Source of the DNA: CAUJIW01 sp963205175
GTDB lineage: Bacteria > Pseudomonadota > Alphaproteobacteria > Sphingomonadales > Sphingomonadaceae
Assembly (NCBI GenBank): GCA_041060555.1
Contig: JBEUDS010000032.1
Length of the DNA: 30,198 nucleotides
Direction: 5' to 3' (one strand)
This document shows positions 1-8,352 of this stretch, in pieces. Both the position numbers and the translations under genes were made by a program. Below the pieces are notes generated by a model. That model was given only the letters and a program-made list of their open reading frames with translations, searched no databases and was not told where the DNA came from. How positions within the stretch are numbered: the first letter of the stretch is position 1; every line of letters starts with the position of its first letter.

Positions 1-2
1 AA

Positions 3-77
3 GGCATGGCCGAACTCAACCAACCCATGATCGAGGAGGAAAATCAGCCCCTACACATCACCGCCAAAGCCGCCTGA
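3..77 (+). CDS. C-terminal end of an unknown protein (cut by window edge)
   Basis: An open frame runs in from the left edge and stops at TGA 75-77, giving 24 residues that end in ITAKAA. It is the only frame here that could be the tail of a rightward gene, and it converges on the leftward helicase operon. The fragment is acidic and then neutral, with no recognisable motif, so I assign no function. It could be a chance open frame. Confidence 0.35.
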   Translation, partial: GMAELNQPMIEEENQPLHITAKAA

Positions 78-195
78 CGATGGCCCACGGCCACAGCCGA
101 AATTACACCACCTTGACGGACGCGACCCGAACCGCGCGGTTCCTTGGCCTTTCTGCCCCGCACCCGCGCACGGAGAACGTTCGACAGGGTAGAAA

Positions 196-211
196 TGGCG
201 GAGGGGATGGG
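196..211 (-). other. 16-bp tRNA-Ser-like 3' end, possible attachment-site remnant
   Basis: On the minus strand this reads CCCATCCCCTCCGCCA, closely resembling the last bases of bacterial tRNA-Ser genes (typically CCCACCCTCTCCGCCA), including the CCA end. The rest of a tRNA does not fold from the flanking bases, so this is at most a fragment. Integrating elements often leave such a piece when they recombine into a tRNA 3' end. It lies just beyond the end of the helicase operon, where an island boundary would be expected. The match is short and could be chance. Confidence 0.3.
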
Positions 212-261
212 CCTCACATCCAACCTTCTCCAGTCTAAGACTTTGTTTTATATAACGATTG

Positions 262-291
262 AAAATTCCTGGTACGCAGCGTCAGAGTACC
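262..291 (-). terminator. weak candidate terminator of the helicase operon
   Basis: Six bases beyond the stop of the leftward operon there is a small inverted repeat, GGTAC and GTACC separated by 11 bases. In the transcript direction it is followed by a short run of four T. The stem is only 5 bp, so it is a poor intrinsic terminator. Bases 78-261 hold no gene that I can support; an AT-rich patch at about 238-266 stands out. Confidence 0.25.
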
Positions 292-296
292 TGCAC

Positions 297-2330
297 TCAA
301 TTCCGCTTTTCCATGGGCAATGATCCTCCGAGGTCGATGCCTTCGACCCGGTCAAGCCAGCGATACAAGAGCGCCCACGGGACTGCACGTCGCTTCTCCT
401 CTGCCACAAGCGCATCTGACAGCTCCCCGATGAAGCGGCTTGGGCCTACGAACTTCGAAGCGACGGAAAGGGGGAGATCGTTTGCCGTCTCGATACCCTT
501 GGCCAAGTCCCGGATAGATTCAATCGACAGATCGATCGCGAAGATGTCTCCGGAAACTGCGGTTGGGCTCGGAGAGAAGTTTCGGTCAGGGGCTGACCGT
601 CGAAAAACTGCAGCAAGCAGAGCATTCAGTTTCTGCCCTCCCCAAGTCAAAAGCGTTCCCCCGTTCAATTGCCAACGAGCCGGATCATACCCATTGAGAC
701 GTGCCAGCGCCCATATGATGCTACGGCTCGTTGGTAGAGCAGGCCCAGTAGCCTTGATCTTGGCGAGCGGGTGAGACTTTTTGGCATTATCTCCGAGGTA
801 AGCCGCCCCATCGCCTCCCGCCAGCAGCCGTCGCATTGCACCGGCGTGGAACAGGGCGCCACCTGTGGTCGCTGCATCCGCGTCACGGAATGCTGTGTCG
901 CCAGTGCGGATATCGACGACGGAGCTACTGACCCCGCCGGCGATGACGGTATGGATCCGCCCCGCATCTCCCTCATCGATCAGCCGATCAGACGGCACGA
1001 GGGCCCCGCGCAAATCCACGAGACAGCCCGTCGCCAGCATGTCATGCACGACCCGAGTGTGCTCGGCTGTTCCGGCTTCGGCAGCCAAATGCTTCTCCGT
1101 TAGGGAGCGGTCCTCACGAGTTGCGCGCCAGGCAAGGCTAAGTACCTGCTGAAACCGAACTGACGGGCGATCGTACTCATACACGTCGTCAAGGTCTCCA
1201 CGGCGACCACAGTCCAGCAACGCCTGCATGAGCTGTTCGTCGTCGTCTGAACTCCGGAATCCGACCACTCTGCAGGTCCCAGTTCGACGGTTTCCGCGAC
1301 CTATCCGCTGTAGGAAGCCGTTAACGCTTCGCGGCATCTCGGCGAGTACGACGGTATCAACGTCTCCGATGTCGATCCCGATCTCCAACGTCGATGTGGC
1401 CACACAGACGCCAAATCGGTCGCTTCGCATCTGTTCCTCTACGCGCTCCCGCTGACCGGCAGGCAAGGCCCCAAAATGGAGATGAACCGGCCACCGGGTG
1501 CCGGAGAGCTCCTCGTGAAGATGCGCCGCCATGGCGTGCGCACCATTGCGGGAATTTGTGAAGACGAGCACTTTCTCAGCGCCCGCCCTCTCGAGCCACC
1601 GGGCGAGCTGCCGGGCCTTAGCCCGGTCTGCTTGTCCGGGCTCCTCTACGACGACATCGACGAGCTCCAGATCGATTTCGCGCGGCGATCCATGAGACAG
1701 TACCTTCGCGTCTTCGCCGAGCCAGAGCGCCGCAACTGCCGGCATGTCGTCCAGCGTCGCGGTCATTCCAACGATCTGAAAGTTGTCCCGAGGAGACCTT
1801 GGCGGCTTGGCCGCACTCCGGATACGAGAGATCACGTGCCGCAGTTGCTGGCCGCGCGCTTGGCCATGGAGCAGATGAATTTCGTCCACTACCACCGATC
1901 GCACCGAATGCAGAAGTTCCGGGTGCCTAAGCTGCAGAGAGTCGAGCGCCTCCGGGGTCACAACGACGCAGAACGCCCCTTCTGCGCGTGAGTACTCATG
2001 GCGGTCGCCAGTGTAGCGAGCGATCGTCCCGGGGTGCTTGATACCCAAGTAGGTGACCAGGCGCTCGTAGAGGTCATTTACGAGCGCCTTGGTCGGCGCC
2101 ACATAGATCGTGGACAAAGCCCCGCGTTGGAAACTTACATGCCGCTGATAGAGGGGCGCGACGGCCGCTTCCGTCTTGCCAGAAGCTGTCGGCGCGGCGA
2201 ACAGCACGTTTTGACCACGAACGATCTCCGGCATCACGGACGCTTGGCCCGGATATGGCTGCCGTCCGGCGAAGAATATCGAAAAGGCGTCCGGCATCAT
2301 ACGCGCCAGTTCGGCTCGGCTGTTACTCAT
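297..2330 (-). CDS. Lhr/BrxHI-like SF2 DEAD/DEAH-box helicase
   Basis: A 677-aa superfamily 2 helicase. Visible motifs are Walker A APTASGKTE (about residues 46-54), motif Ia VAPTKAL, motif II DEIH (149-152), motif III TAT (190-192), then the second RecA domain with VFTNSR, STLEIGIDIGDVD and RIGRGNRR. The DEIH box and the GIDIGDVD/IGRGNRR block are typical of Lhr-type helicases and of BrxHI from type 2 BREX. The roughly 280 residues after the helicase core are not recognised. The ATG at 2330 overlaps the end of the upstream ATPase gene by 8 nt, so translation is probably coupled. It is the last gene of the five-gene operon. Inference: it remodels or unwinds DNA in concert with the two ATPases. 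The helicase call is firm; the defence role is inferred from context. Confidence 0.88.
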   Translation of the reverse strand: MSNSRAELARMMPDAFSIFFAGRQPYPGQASVMPEIVRGQNVLFAAPTASGKTEAAVAPLYQRHVSFQRGALSTIYVAPTKALVNDLYERLVTYLGIKHPGTIARYTGDRHEYSRAEGAFCVVVTPEALDSLQLRHPELLHSVRSVVVDEIHLLHGQARGQQLRHVISRIRSAAKPPRSPRDNFQIVGMTATLDDMPAVAALWLGEDAKVLSHGSPREIDLELVDVVVEEPGQADRAKARQLARWLERAGAEKVLVFTNSRNGAHAMAAHLHEELSGTRWPVHLHFGALPAGQRERVEEQMRSDRFGVCVATSTLEIGIDIGDVDTVVLAEMPRSVNGFLQRIGRGNRRTGTCRVVGFRSSDDDEQLMQALLDCGRRGDLDDVYEYDRPSVRFQQVLSLAWRATREDRSLTEKHLAAEAGTAEHTRVVHDMLATGCLVDLRGALVPSDRLIDEGDAGRIHTVIAGGVSSSVVDIRTGDTAFRDADAATTGGALFHAGAMRRLLAGGDGAAYLGDNAKKSHPLAKIKATGPALPTSRSIIWALARLNGYDPARWQLNGGTLLTWGGQKLNALLAAVFRRSAPDRNFSPSPTAVSGDIFAIDLSIESIRDLAKGIETANDLPLSVASKFVGPSRFIGELSDALVAEEKRRAVPWALLYRWLDRVEGIDLGGSLPMEKRN

Positions 2331-3786
2331 CCCAGGGCATCACCTCCCCTGAAATTTGCTTCGCTGCGTCATCAATAATCGCGAGTAGCTCATTGTGCCC
2401 TACGGCCGCTGACTGGCTCAGCAGCACCGCGGCCGGAAGACCGGCCATCTTCGTCCAGTTCCGAAGCAACTTCTCGGTGTCTGGTATCTGCTCGAACCGC
2501 TCCCTCAGCACGGCAGCAATCTGCGCGCACAAGTCTGGATCTGAAAGCAAGTCCACTTTTGGCCCAAGGTGGCTTGAGGCCTCGGTCAAGAAACGGATTG
2601 TCCATGCCTCGTAATCAGCAGCACTCGGTGGAGCGAGGTGCACGACCTCATCCGGCGAGTGAATAAGCACGCTCATCTCACCAGCCTTTCTCTTGAGGTC
2701 TTGCGTGTCCTCACCCTCAGTCAAGCCGACGAACAAACCGAAGTGCGGGCCTTCTCGCCAGAACGGCGGAACTCCCGTCATGTCGTAATCACAATTTGGA
2801 TCCTGAAGGTCCTTTCGAGGGGGATGCGCACATCGCGCTAGCACATCGAAGAAATTGCTCGCCCGAAGGTACCGATTGATTGAATAAGTCCTGACGTGCT
2901 CCGCTTCATCGATGATCAAGGCCAAGCCCCGATATCCCAACGCCTTCAGCACTTCGTGCAGAACGACCAAGTGAAACGCATAGATGAGTCCGGTGTCTTT
3001 GGTCTGTGGCATCGTCGGGATCTTCCCCCGGTAGCCCTCCCGCCACGTGACCTTCCGTATTGCACTAATGAGCTTGACCTGTCCGGCCAGCCAGTCGACC
3101 GCGGAGACATACTCAGCGTCGTCGCGGCGATGCGCAAGAAACTGTAGCGCTTCGATGCCGTTCCCAAACCACTGCGATGCCTTCAGATACTTCAGCGACC
3201 GCACGTCCATCCACTTATCTCGAATCTCCTTGATGAGATCGAAGAAGTCCTCGTTCCGGCTGCCATCGCTGCGCATCGGGAACTCTAGGCCCGTGATAAG
3301 TTCTTGGTAGACCGAGAACGGCTTGGCCGGATCGGCAGCTTTTGGGTCGAGCTCGATCGATGCCGTCACCCACCCCTCACGCAGCGCAATAGCTCTAACA
3401 AGCCTCAGGTGGTGGGATTTGCCTGAGCCATAGTAACCCATGAAGATACGAGACGCGCCGCTGCGAGGAGCATCATCAAGGATGCTGCGCACATTGGCGG
3501 AGATTTGGTCCCCACCTATCGTCAGCTTGATCAGTTGGTCGGGGTTCGATGGCACCACTCCCAGATTGACTGCCTCGAACGATTGCCTGAAGGCCAAGTC
3601 GGTGCCTTCTCGTACTGGCGCCGAGTTTATGACCGGACTACTGCCATTCGGACGAGGCAGCAGTTCTCCAACCTCGACATCGAACGTCTCTCCGAAGAAC
3701 TCAACGGTAGCCGTCTCGCCGAGCAGAGCGAGAACTCGGCCGATGCCGAATTCCTCGTGCTCAACTTGATCGCCAGGCTTGATCAC
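2323..3786 (-). CDS. BrxD-like P-loop ATPase with N-terminal Tudor/CarD-like domain
   Basis: A 487-aa P-loop ATPase. Walker A is GYYGSGKS (about 117-124) and Walker B IIDEAEH (291-297), the layout of the BREX ATP-binding family (BrxC/BrxD, formerly DUF2791). The first 45 residues (GDQVEHEEFGIGRV, then a run of beta-type residues) resemble the small Tudor/CarD-like module at the C-terminus of UvrD/PcrA or in CarD, which binds RNA polymerase or nucleic acid; this is a pattern judgement only. The start is GTG, whose GTGA overlaps the stop of the upstream ATPase by 4 nt, and its own end overlaps the SF2 helicase by 8 nt. The ATPase plus Lhr-like helicase pair matches brxD-brxHI of type 2 BREX, but the other BREX genes are absent. 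ATPase call strong, family name moderate. Confidence 0.85.
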   Translation of the reverse strand: MIKPGDQVEHEEFGIGRVLALLGETATVEFFGETFDVEVGELLPRPNGSSPVINSAPVREGTDLAFRQSFEAVNLGVVPSNPDQLIKLTIGGDQISANVRSILDDAPRSGASRIFMGYYGSGKSHHLRLVRAIALREGWVTASIELDPKAADPAKPFSVYQELITGLEFPMRSDGSRNEDFFDLIKEIRDKWMDVRSLKYLKASQWFGNGIEALQFLAHRRDDAEYVSAVDWLAGQVKLISAIRKVTWREGYRGKIPTMPQTKDTGLIYAFHLVVLHEVLKALGYRGLALIIDEAEHVRTYSINRYLRASNFFDVLARCAHPPRKDLQDPNCDYDMTGVPPFWREGPHFGLFVGLTEGEDTQDLKRKAGEMSVLIHSPDEVVHLAPPSAADYEAWTIRFLTEASSHLGPKVDLLSDPDLCAQIAAVLRERFEQIPDTEKLLRNWTKMAGLPAAVLLSQSAAVGHNELLAIIDDAAKQISGEVMPWDE

Positions 3787-5069
3787 GCGTCCTCCCCCTC
3801 CAGAGGAGGTTCGTTGTCGTTCACAAAGTCGCTAGCCTGCTCGTTGCTGATTGCGCGTTGGGCCTCGCGTTGGTTGTTCAAGAAGCGACAGTACTGGTAA
3901 ACGAAAAAGCGCGGCTTGGGCGTCTCGAAGAGGCGATCCTTCTGCGCCTCGACAATAGCCTTCATGTTCGATTTCTGCAGACCCTCATCCCATTCGATAT
4001 CGTATGCTTTGGCGAAAACCGCGAGAAGTCGGTCGCCAATCTGAAATATGACATTCTCAGAGTTGGCTTCTTCGATGTTGATCAGGGGCACCAGCGGACT
4101 GCCACGCGAAAATGCGACCGTCCCGATGCGATCCTGGAGCGCTCGATATGTACTGATCACCTCTGATCGAAAGTCGGGTGTCGCAGCGTACAAGAACATC
4201 ACGCCGCCAAACTCGCCTTCGGCGTTCTGGTTGATCATTGTGAGGAGGTTTTCGATGGCTTGCTTCTGCTTGGCAGACCCGCGTCTAAAGGAAGACGTGC
4301 GGGTTCCTTCATCGAACGCGATCAGAAATCCGCGATAGGCCATCCGCGTACGAAGGAACGCGATGACCGTCTTCAGGCGCCGGAAGGCGTTATCATCTCG
4401 TACCGGTTCGAAGAGGCCTAACGCCTTCAGCCCCGCCGAGCGGACGTTGTCGCCCCTGATCCATGAGATCAGTTCGTTATCGGCTACCGCTGCTGTGGCA
4501 CCGCAGTTTGTCTTCAGGAGACGCTTGCTCAGTGCGGTCAACGCCGAGGCCATCTGCGTATCCGGCGCTCCCTTCCACAGACCGCCGAGTTGCTCCTCAA
4601 TCTGCCGCTGGACCAGATCGGGAACATCGTCACCTGGCTCAGCGCCAAGTTGCCGTATTCGCGTACTGACCCAACTGTCGATCAGGATCTCGATACCCTT
4701 TGAATCTCCGGTATCGGCGTCAGCAGGCGGTTGGAACGACTCCATAATGGCGCGAAAGATGGCCGCCGGGGAATTAAACGGACACTCGGCGCCGACGGTC
4801 ACGAGAGCAGTTACGACGTCGTTCTCGGACGCTCGCTGAGCAAGACTGTTTATGAACTGCGTTTTTCCGCTTCCATAATCGCCCTCGAGGTACTTGAAGC
4901 ACCCAATGCCGTCCGCGAGATCACCGCGGAAATAATTCTGATCAAGCGCATCGATAATTGGTTCTGTGCCAACATTGATGAAGTAGGAGTCGCGCCCGGG
5001 TGCGATTGGGGCATTCAGAAGCTTTTGGATCAAGCGCCGGGCATCGATCTTAGATATGGCAATGGTCAT
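3783..5069 (-). CDS. BREX-type P-loop ATPase, second paralogue
   Basis: A 428-aa ATPase with Walker A GDYGSGKT (63-70) and Walker B FLIAFDEG (248-255). The N-terminal block before the P-loop (RDSYFINVGTE ... ALDQNYFRGD) fits the BREX ATP-binding domain family. It differs clearly from the next gene's ATPase: no Tudor-like N-terminus, and DEG in place of DEAEH. Walker B is followed by a basic segment (RTSSFRRGSAKQKQ), perhaps nucleic-acid binding. The ATG at 5069 has a GGGGTG element just upstream and lies 13 nt after the previous stop. Its own stop overlaps the next GTG (GTGA). Two unlike ATPases side by side suggest a hetero-oligomeric ring or clamp; this is inference. Confidence 0.85.
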   Translation of the reverse strand: MTIAISKIDARRLIQKLLNAPIAPGRDSYFINVGTEPIIDALDQNYFRGDLADGIGCFKYLEGDYGSGKTQFINSLAQRASENDVVTALVTVGAECPFNSPAAIFRAIMESFQPPADADTGDSKGIEILIDSWVSTRIRQLGAEPGDDVPDLVQRQIEEQLGGLWKGAPDTQMASALTALSKRLLKTNCGATAAVADNELISWIRGDNVRSAGLKALGLFEPVRDDNAFRRLKTVIAFLRTRMAYRGFLIAFDEGTRTSSFRRGSAKQKQAIENLLTMINQNAEGEFGGVMFLYAATPDFRSEVISTYRALQDRIGTVAFSRGSPLVPLINIEEANSENVIFQIGDRLLAVFAKAYDIEWDEGLQKSNMKAIVEAQKDRLFETPKPRFFVYQYCRFLNNQREAQRAISNEQASDFVNDNEPPLEGEDA

Positions 5070-5082
5070 CGTGTCACCCCTA

Positions 5083-5970
5083 TTACTTTCCCACGCGCCG
5101 GATATAAATCATCGGCCGCACGATGGTGCCTTCGGTGTTTCCGGGAACGAAAAATGCACGTGACTTTGAGCCATGCGCTTGATTGAGAGTTGCAGGCACG
5201 AGTTCGAAGTTGGGGCCTGATGCGCTATCGCGATTTCGACGCCAGTTTATCAAGTTGATAATAAAAACAGCCTCGGGAACGTCTTCGAAATTTCTTCGCG
5301 CCGGGCTGTTCCAGAAGCGGTCATCCTGCACGGCAACCTTGAAGAGACGCGCCACATCCGCGATCAGGACGTTTTCGTCTTCGTTGAAGTGTCGCGCCAT
5401 TCCCCAGGCGAGAGAAAGCCGATCCAGAAAACGATCGACAGGCATCGTCCACTTCTCGACGATGCGTTCAGAAGCTTCGTAGGCTCTTACTACATATTCG
5501 ACATCCGCCGGAATCTTCGAAATCATGGCGTAGTGTGGCGTCATCGACCATGACCAACTTAAGCCACTCTTGTCTGGCACCAAGACAAAACGGTCAGCAA
5601 AGAAGTGATTGTCTTTGTTGCCCGTGGTCACCCCTTCGAGTTGGCGGAGTACCTGCAGAGCGAAGCGCCTTCGGTTCTCCGGATGCCGCATATGGTCGGC
5701 ATGCGCGTCGACAGCCCTTTGAGCTGCCTCCATTTCACGTCGGATCCCGGGATCCTTCGTGGCATCTTCGGGGAGGGACAGGGCAAGTAACTCTTGCTGT
5801 CGCTCAATCGCAGCTGGAGGGAGATCAAGACCCTCGGCACGAGTCTTTCCCTGCCCAAGAATCCGCGGCAAGCGCGCTGCGAGAATTCCCTTTGCGTTTG
5901 CGAGAAGCCCATTCTTCTCAACGTATCTTTCAAGTTCTGGGAATAGCTGGGCGTCGGCTGTGTCAGACAT
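5083..5970 (-). CDS. unknown 295-aa component of the helicase/ATPase operon
   Basis: I do not recognise this protein. It begins MSDTADAQLFPELERYV, is mixed alpha/beta by eye, and shows no P-loop, no HNH, PD-(D/E)XK or PLD nuclease motif, and no methyltransferase motif. Aromatic stretches such as WSWSMTPHY, and a C-terminus rich in beta-type residues (GTIVRPMIYIRRVGK), are visible. The start is ATG 5970, preceded by an AGAAAGAAG ribosome-binding region; the longer open frame to 6156 would run deep into the helicase gene and is not needed. It sits 14 nt after the SF1 helicase and 13 nt before the first ATPase, so it belongs to the core unit. It may be the specificity, adaptor or effector subunit, a guess from position only. 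Confidence 0.75.
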   Translation of the reverse strand: MSDTADAQLFPELERYVEKNGLLANAKGILAARLPRILGQGKTRAEGLDLPPAAIERQQELLALSLPEDATKDPGIRREMEAAQRAVDAHADHMRHPENRRRFALQVLRQLEGVTTGNKDNHFFADRFVLVPDKSGLSWSWSMTPHYAMISKIPADVEYVVRAYEASERIVEKWTMPVDRFLDRLSLAWGMARHFNEDENVLIADVARLFKVAVQDDRFWNSPARRNFEDVPEAVFIINLINWRRNRDSASGPNFELVPATLNQAHGSKSRAFFVPGNTEGTIVRPMIYIRRVGK

Positions 5971-5984
5971 CGTTCTTCTTTCTG

Positions 5985-8276
5985 TCAAGACTGAGTCACA
6001 TCGAAGAGTGACTTGTCCATTTTGCGGAGCAGCGGCGGGTATTCGCTGCAGATCAGGGCCAAGCGACGCGCAGGCCGGGAAAGCGCGACATACGCCCGGT
6101 TCAAAGTGAAATTCAGCGCTGCGCTCTCGACGCCTTCCAGGCCCAGCACGATGCATGCGTCGAACTCAAGGCCCTTGATGCGCTCCACCGAGGACGTCAG
6201 CAGGCCGTCGCCGGATGCGGCCCAAATCGGGGCAAGAGGAACATCGATAGCTGCCAGTTCCTCGCGAAGAACGTTCAGCGCCTGCTGATCCTCGTTGATC
6301 TGTAGAAGAGCGATACTCGAGACCACATCAGATCGGCGCAGAACCGCCGCAAGCTGCTTGATGCGGCGAGCATGATCTCGGTGAGGCGCCACAATCAGCT
6401 GGGGCTTTTTGTCCTCAAGCGTGCTGTTCACGTCAAAAGTCGGCCTTTCTCGAAAGGCTATCTCGTAGAAGCCCTGCAGGAAGCGACCGATCTGTTTGCT
6501 CTGCCTCATGTTCCGAGCAAACGGATAAATCTGCTCGGCGCCCTTGCCCCGCAGCGAGCGCCCGATGTGAAGCGCTTCGGCGTCACGCATGCCCTGCACG
6601 GGGCTCACGATTTGCCGGAAATCTGCGGAAACGGTCAGTGCGCCGTCCGGGTCCACGAGCGAGCCGAGAAGCGACGCCTCCGCGACCGTAAGGTCCTGCG
6701 CCTCGTCAATCGCGACGTGCGTCCACCGATCACCATCAACTGTGGCCGGACTCAGCGCTGAAGGTATCTCTCTGAAGCGCCCTGCCGCCTCCAACTCTAC
6801 CGGCAGAGCAAAGCGAAGAAGCCAAGCGATCCACGGAACGTCCTCGGGGCCGTAGGTTCTATCGCTCCATTCACGTTGCGCGTTGGCGAGGATCTCGGCT
6901 TCGTTCACGCGGCCGCCCGTCCCGCGCCGCATCCGATAGGCCGCTTCCGACTCCCTTGTTCCGAAGTAGCCCGCGATGGCGCTTAGCGGGTCGTACACCC
7001 AATACAGCCATTGCTGGAAAGCTTCATCAAACTGCCGACGCACCGCTGGATTCATGTGATCGCGCGCATCAGCGTATGGCTGTGCCACCTTTGAGAATAT
7101 GGCTGCCATTGAAAGAGCGGACGAGGCCGGATCACGCCCCATATTGGCGGTCTCTGCCGAGCGCCGGAGGGCCGATGCCAGTGTTGCGAGCTGGGTCGCT
7201 ACACCTGGTGCCAAGGTGGACCATTTGGCACCCGCTCCTTGTTGCAGGCGTTCCACCACTTGATGCTCATAGAGTTCCCAAAGGCGAACGAGGTCGTGCT
7301 GATCGGAAAGCCCTAGGATGGCGGTTCTCGCCGCGATCTCCAATTGGGAGAGCCTCTTTTGCCGCGGGCGTGCGTTGTGCTTATACAGCCAGACCTGATC
7401 GACATAGTTGCTGACAAAATCGCTGACGCCTTCAACGACAGACGCAGGGATCGCTAGCTGCTTGCTCAGCAGGGTCTTTGCCTGACCAGCCAGATTTTCA
7501 TTTGCCAGGAAAACGCGCGTGAGGTCTGGCGCGTACTTCACCAGCCGACTTCCGTCGTCACGCTGGTCCTGCTGATCAAAGAGAAAGCGGATCCGCTGAA
7601 ACGCGACGGTCGTCTTTCCTGATCCCGGTGCGCCAGTCACGATCATGAGGCCGCTCATCCGCGATACGAAGGCCTGCACCTGATCCTTCGTCATCTCCAG
7701 CTTGACGGCCTTCAACCCGGTCTTGGGCTGCACAGCACGCGTAGGACGCACTGCACCACCAGGCTGGTAGACTGCCGAAATCTGTGGCAACGCAGCGTCG
7801 AAGCGCGCTTTTGCTATAGGTTCAACGCTACGAAGCTTGAAGCCACTTGCCTTCACGTCTCGGAAGTCGCCGATGTCTGTGGATAGGGCCAACTGGATGC
7901 CTGGATGCGTCCAGGACAGAACGGCAATGTTGGAAGAGCCATCCCGAAACACCTCATTCACTGAGGATTCGACGTTCGCATACCAGAGCTGCTCTTTCTC
8001 GATGACCTCACCACGCTCGCCCACAACCTCGGTGTAGACTTCGACCATGGCTTGGAATGGGTCCGACATGATCGCTTCGAGGGCAGCGAGACGTTTATCT
8101 GCATAGTCCCTGCGGCCCAGATCGTGTTCGGTGGGGCCGTGCAGCGCACTTCCAGAGAGCACAGGCGCTCGAAACCGGGCGAACTCATGCTGCGCGCATC
8201 GAACTGCTGCTAGCGCGTTCGCCTGGTCGCGTGAAATTCGCTTGCTCAAGTCATCGTGCTCAATCGGTGCGTTCAT
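5985..8276 (-). CDS. HelD/UvrD-like superfamily 1 helicase
   Basis: A 763-aa SF1 helicase, close in length to HelD. Walker A is GAPGSGKTT (about 215-223), motif II IDEAQD (523-528), with a long insert between them, then motif V ERIKGLEFDACIVLGLE and motif VI NRAYVALSRPARRL near the C-terminus. The N-terminal 200 residues precede the P-loop, as in HelD and helicase IV. Three in-frame ATGs exist (8291, 8288, 8276); I chose 8276 because GAGGGTGGCT gives a well-spaced ribosome-binding site. It is the first gene of the operon, 14 nt before the unknown 295-aa gene. HelD proteins act on RNA polymerase and helicase IV on DNA, so either target is possible. Base composition is visibly less GC-rich than the phage genes to the right. 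Confidence 0.88.
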   Translation of the reverse strand: MNAPIEHDDLSKRISRDQANALAAVRCAQHEFARFRAPVLSGSALHGPTEHDLGRRDYADKRLAALEAIMSDPFQAMVEVYTEVVGERGEVIEKEQLWYANVESSVNEVFRDGSSNIAVLSWTHPGIQLALSTDIGDFRDVKASGFKLRSVEPIAKARFDAALPQISAVYQPGGAVRPTRAVQPKTGLKAVKLEMTKDQVQAFVSRMSGLMIVTGAPGSGKTTVAFQRIRFLFDQQDQRDDGSRLVKYAPDLTRVFLANENLAGQAKTLLSKQLAIPASVVEGVSDFVSNYVDQVWLYKHNARPRQKRLSQLEIAARTAILGLSDQHDLVRLWELYEHQVVERLQQGAGAKWSTLAPGVATQLATLASALRRSAETANMGRDPASSALSMAAIFSKVAQPYADARDHMNPAVRRQFDEAFQQWLYWVYDPLSAIAGYFGTRESEAAYRMRRGTGGRVNEAEILANAQREWSDRTYGPEDVPWIAWLLRFALPVELEAAGRFREIPSALSPATVDGDRWTHVAIDEAQDLTVAEASLLGSLVDPDGALTVSADFRQIVSPVQGMRDAEALHIGRSLRGKGAEQIYPFARNMRQSKQIGRFLQGFYEIAFRERPTFDVNSTLEDKKPQLIVAPHRDHARRIKQLAAVLRRSDVVSSIALLQINEDQQALNVLREELAAIDVPLAPIWAASGDGLLTSSVERIKGLEFDACIVLGLEGVESAALNFTLNRAYVALSRPARRLALICSEYPPLLRKMDKSLFDVTQS

Positions 8277-8299
8277 AGCCACCCTCATCAATCCCGATC

Positions 8300-8329
8300 A
8301 GGGTATGCGTTTTTCGTATCTCTTGACAA
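8300..8329 (-). promoter_or_regulatory. candidate promoter of the five-gene operon
   Basis: On the minus strand TTGTCA (8329-8324) lies 18 bases before TACCCT (8305-8300), about 25 nt upstream of the chosen helicase start. The -35 is good and the -10 weak. This is the only gene-free stretch upstream of the operon, so a promoter is expected here. Confidence 0.35.
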
Positions 8330-8352
8330 GTGGGCCTGACGATGCTTATTCT
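8323..8352 (+). promoter_or_regulatory. possible opposing promoter, + strand
   Basis: A perfect TTGACA (8323-8328) lies 18 bases before TATTCT (8347-8352). It overlaps the minus-strand candidate and would fire rightward into the end of the phage lysis genes, where no + strand gene is seen. It may be chance or drive an antisense RNA. Confidence 0.2.

Noticed and set aside
297..5069. Full type 2 BREX locus
   Set aside because: Only BrxD/BrxHI-like parts are present; no PglX methyltransferase, PglZ, PglW kinase or PglY appears, and the SF1 helicase and 295-aa protein are not BREX components that I know.
5970..6156. 62-residue N-terminal extension of the 295-aa protein
   Set aside because: It would overlap the helicase gene by over 170 nt and has basic, low-complexity sequence; ATG 5970 fits the operon spacing.
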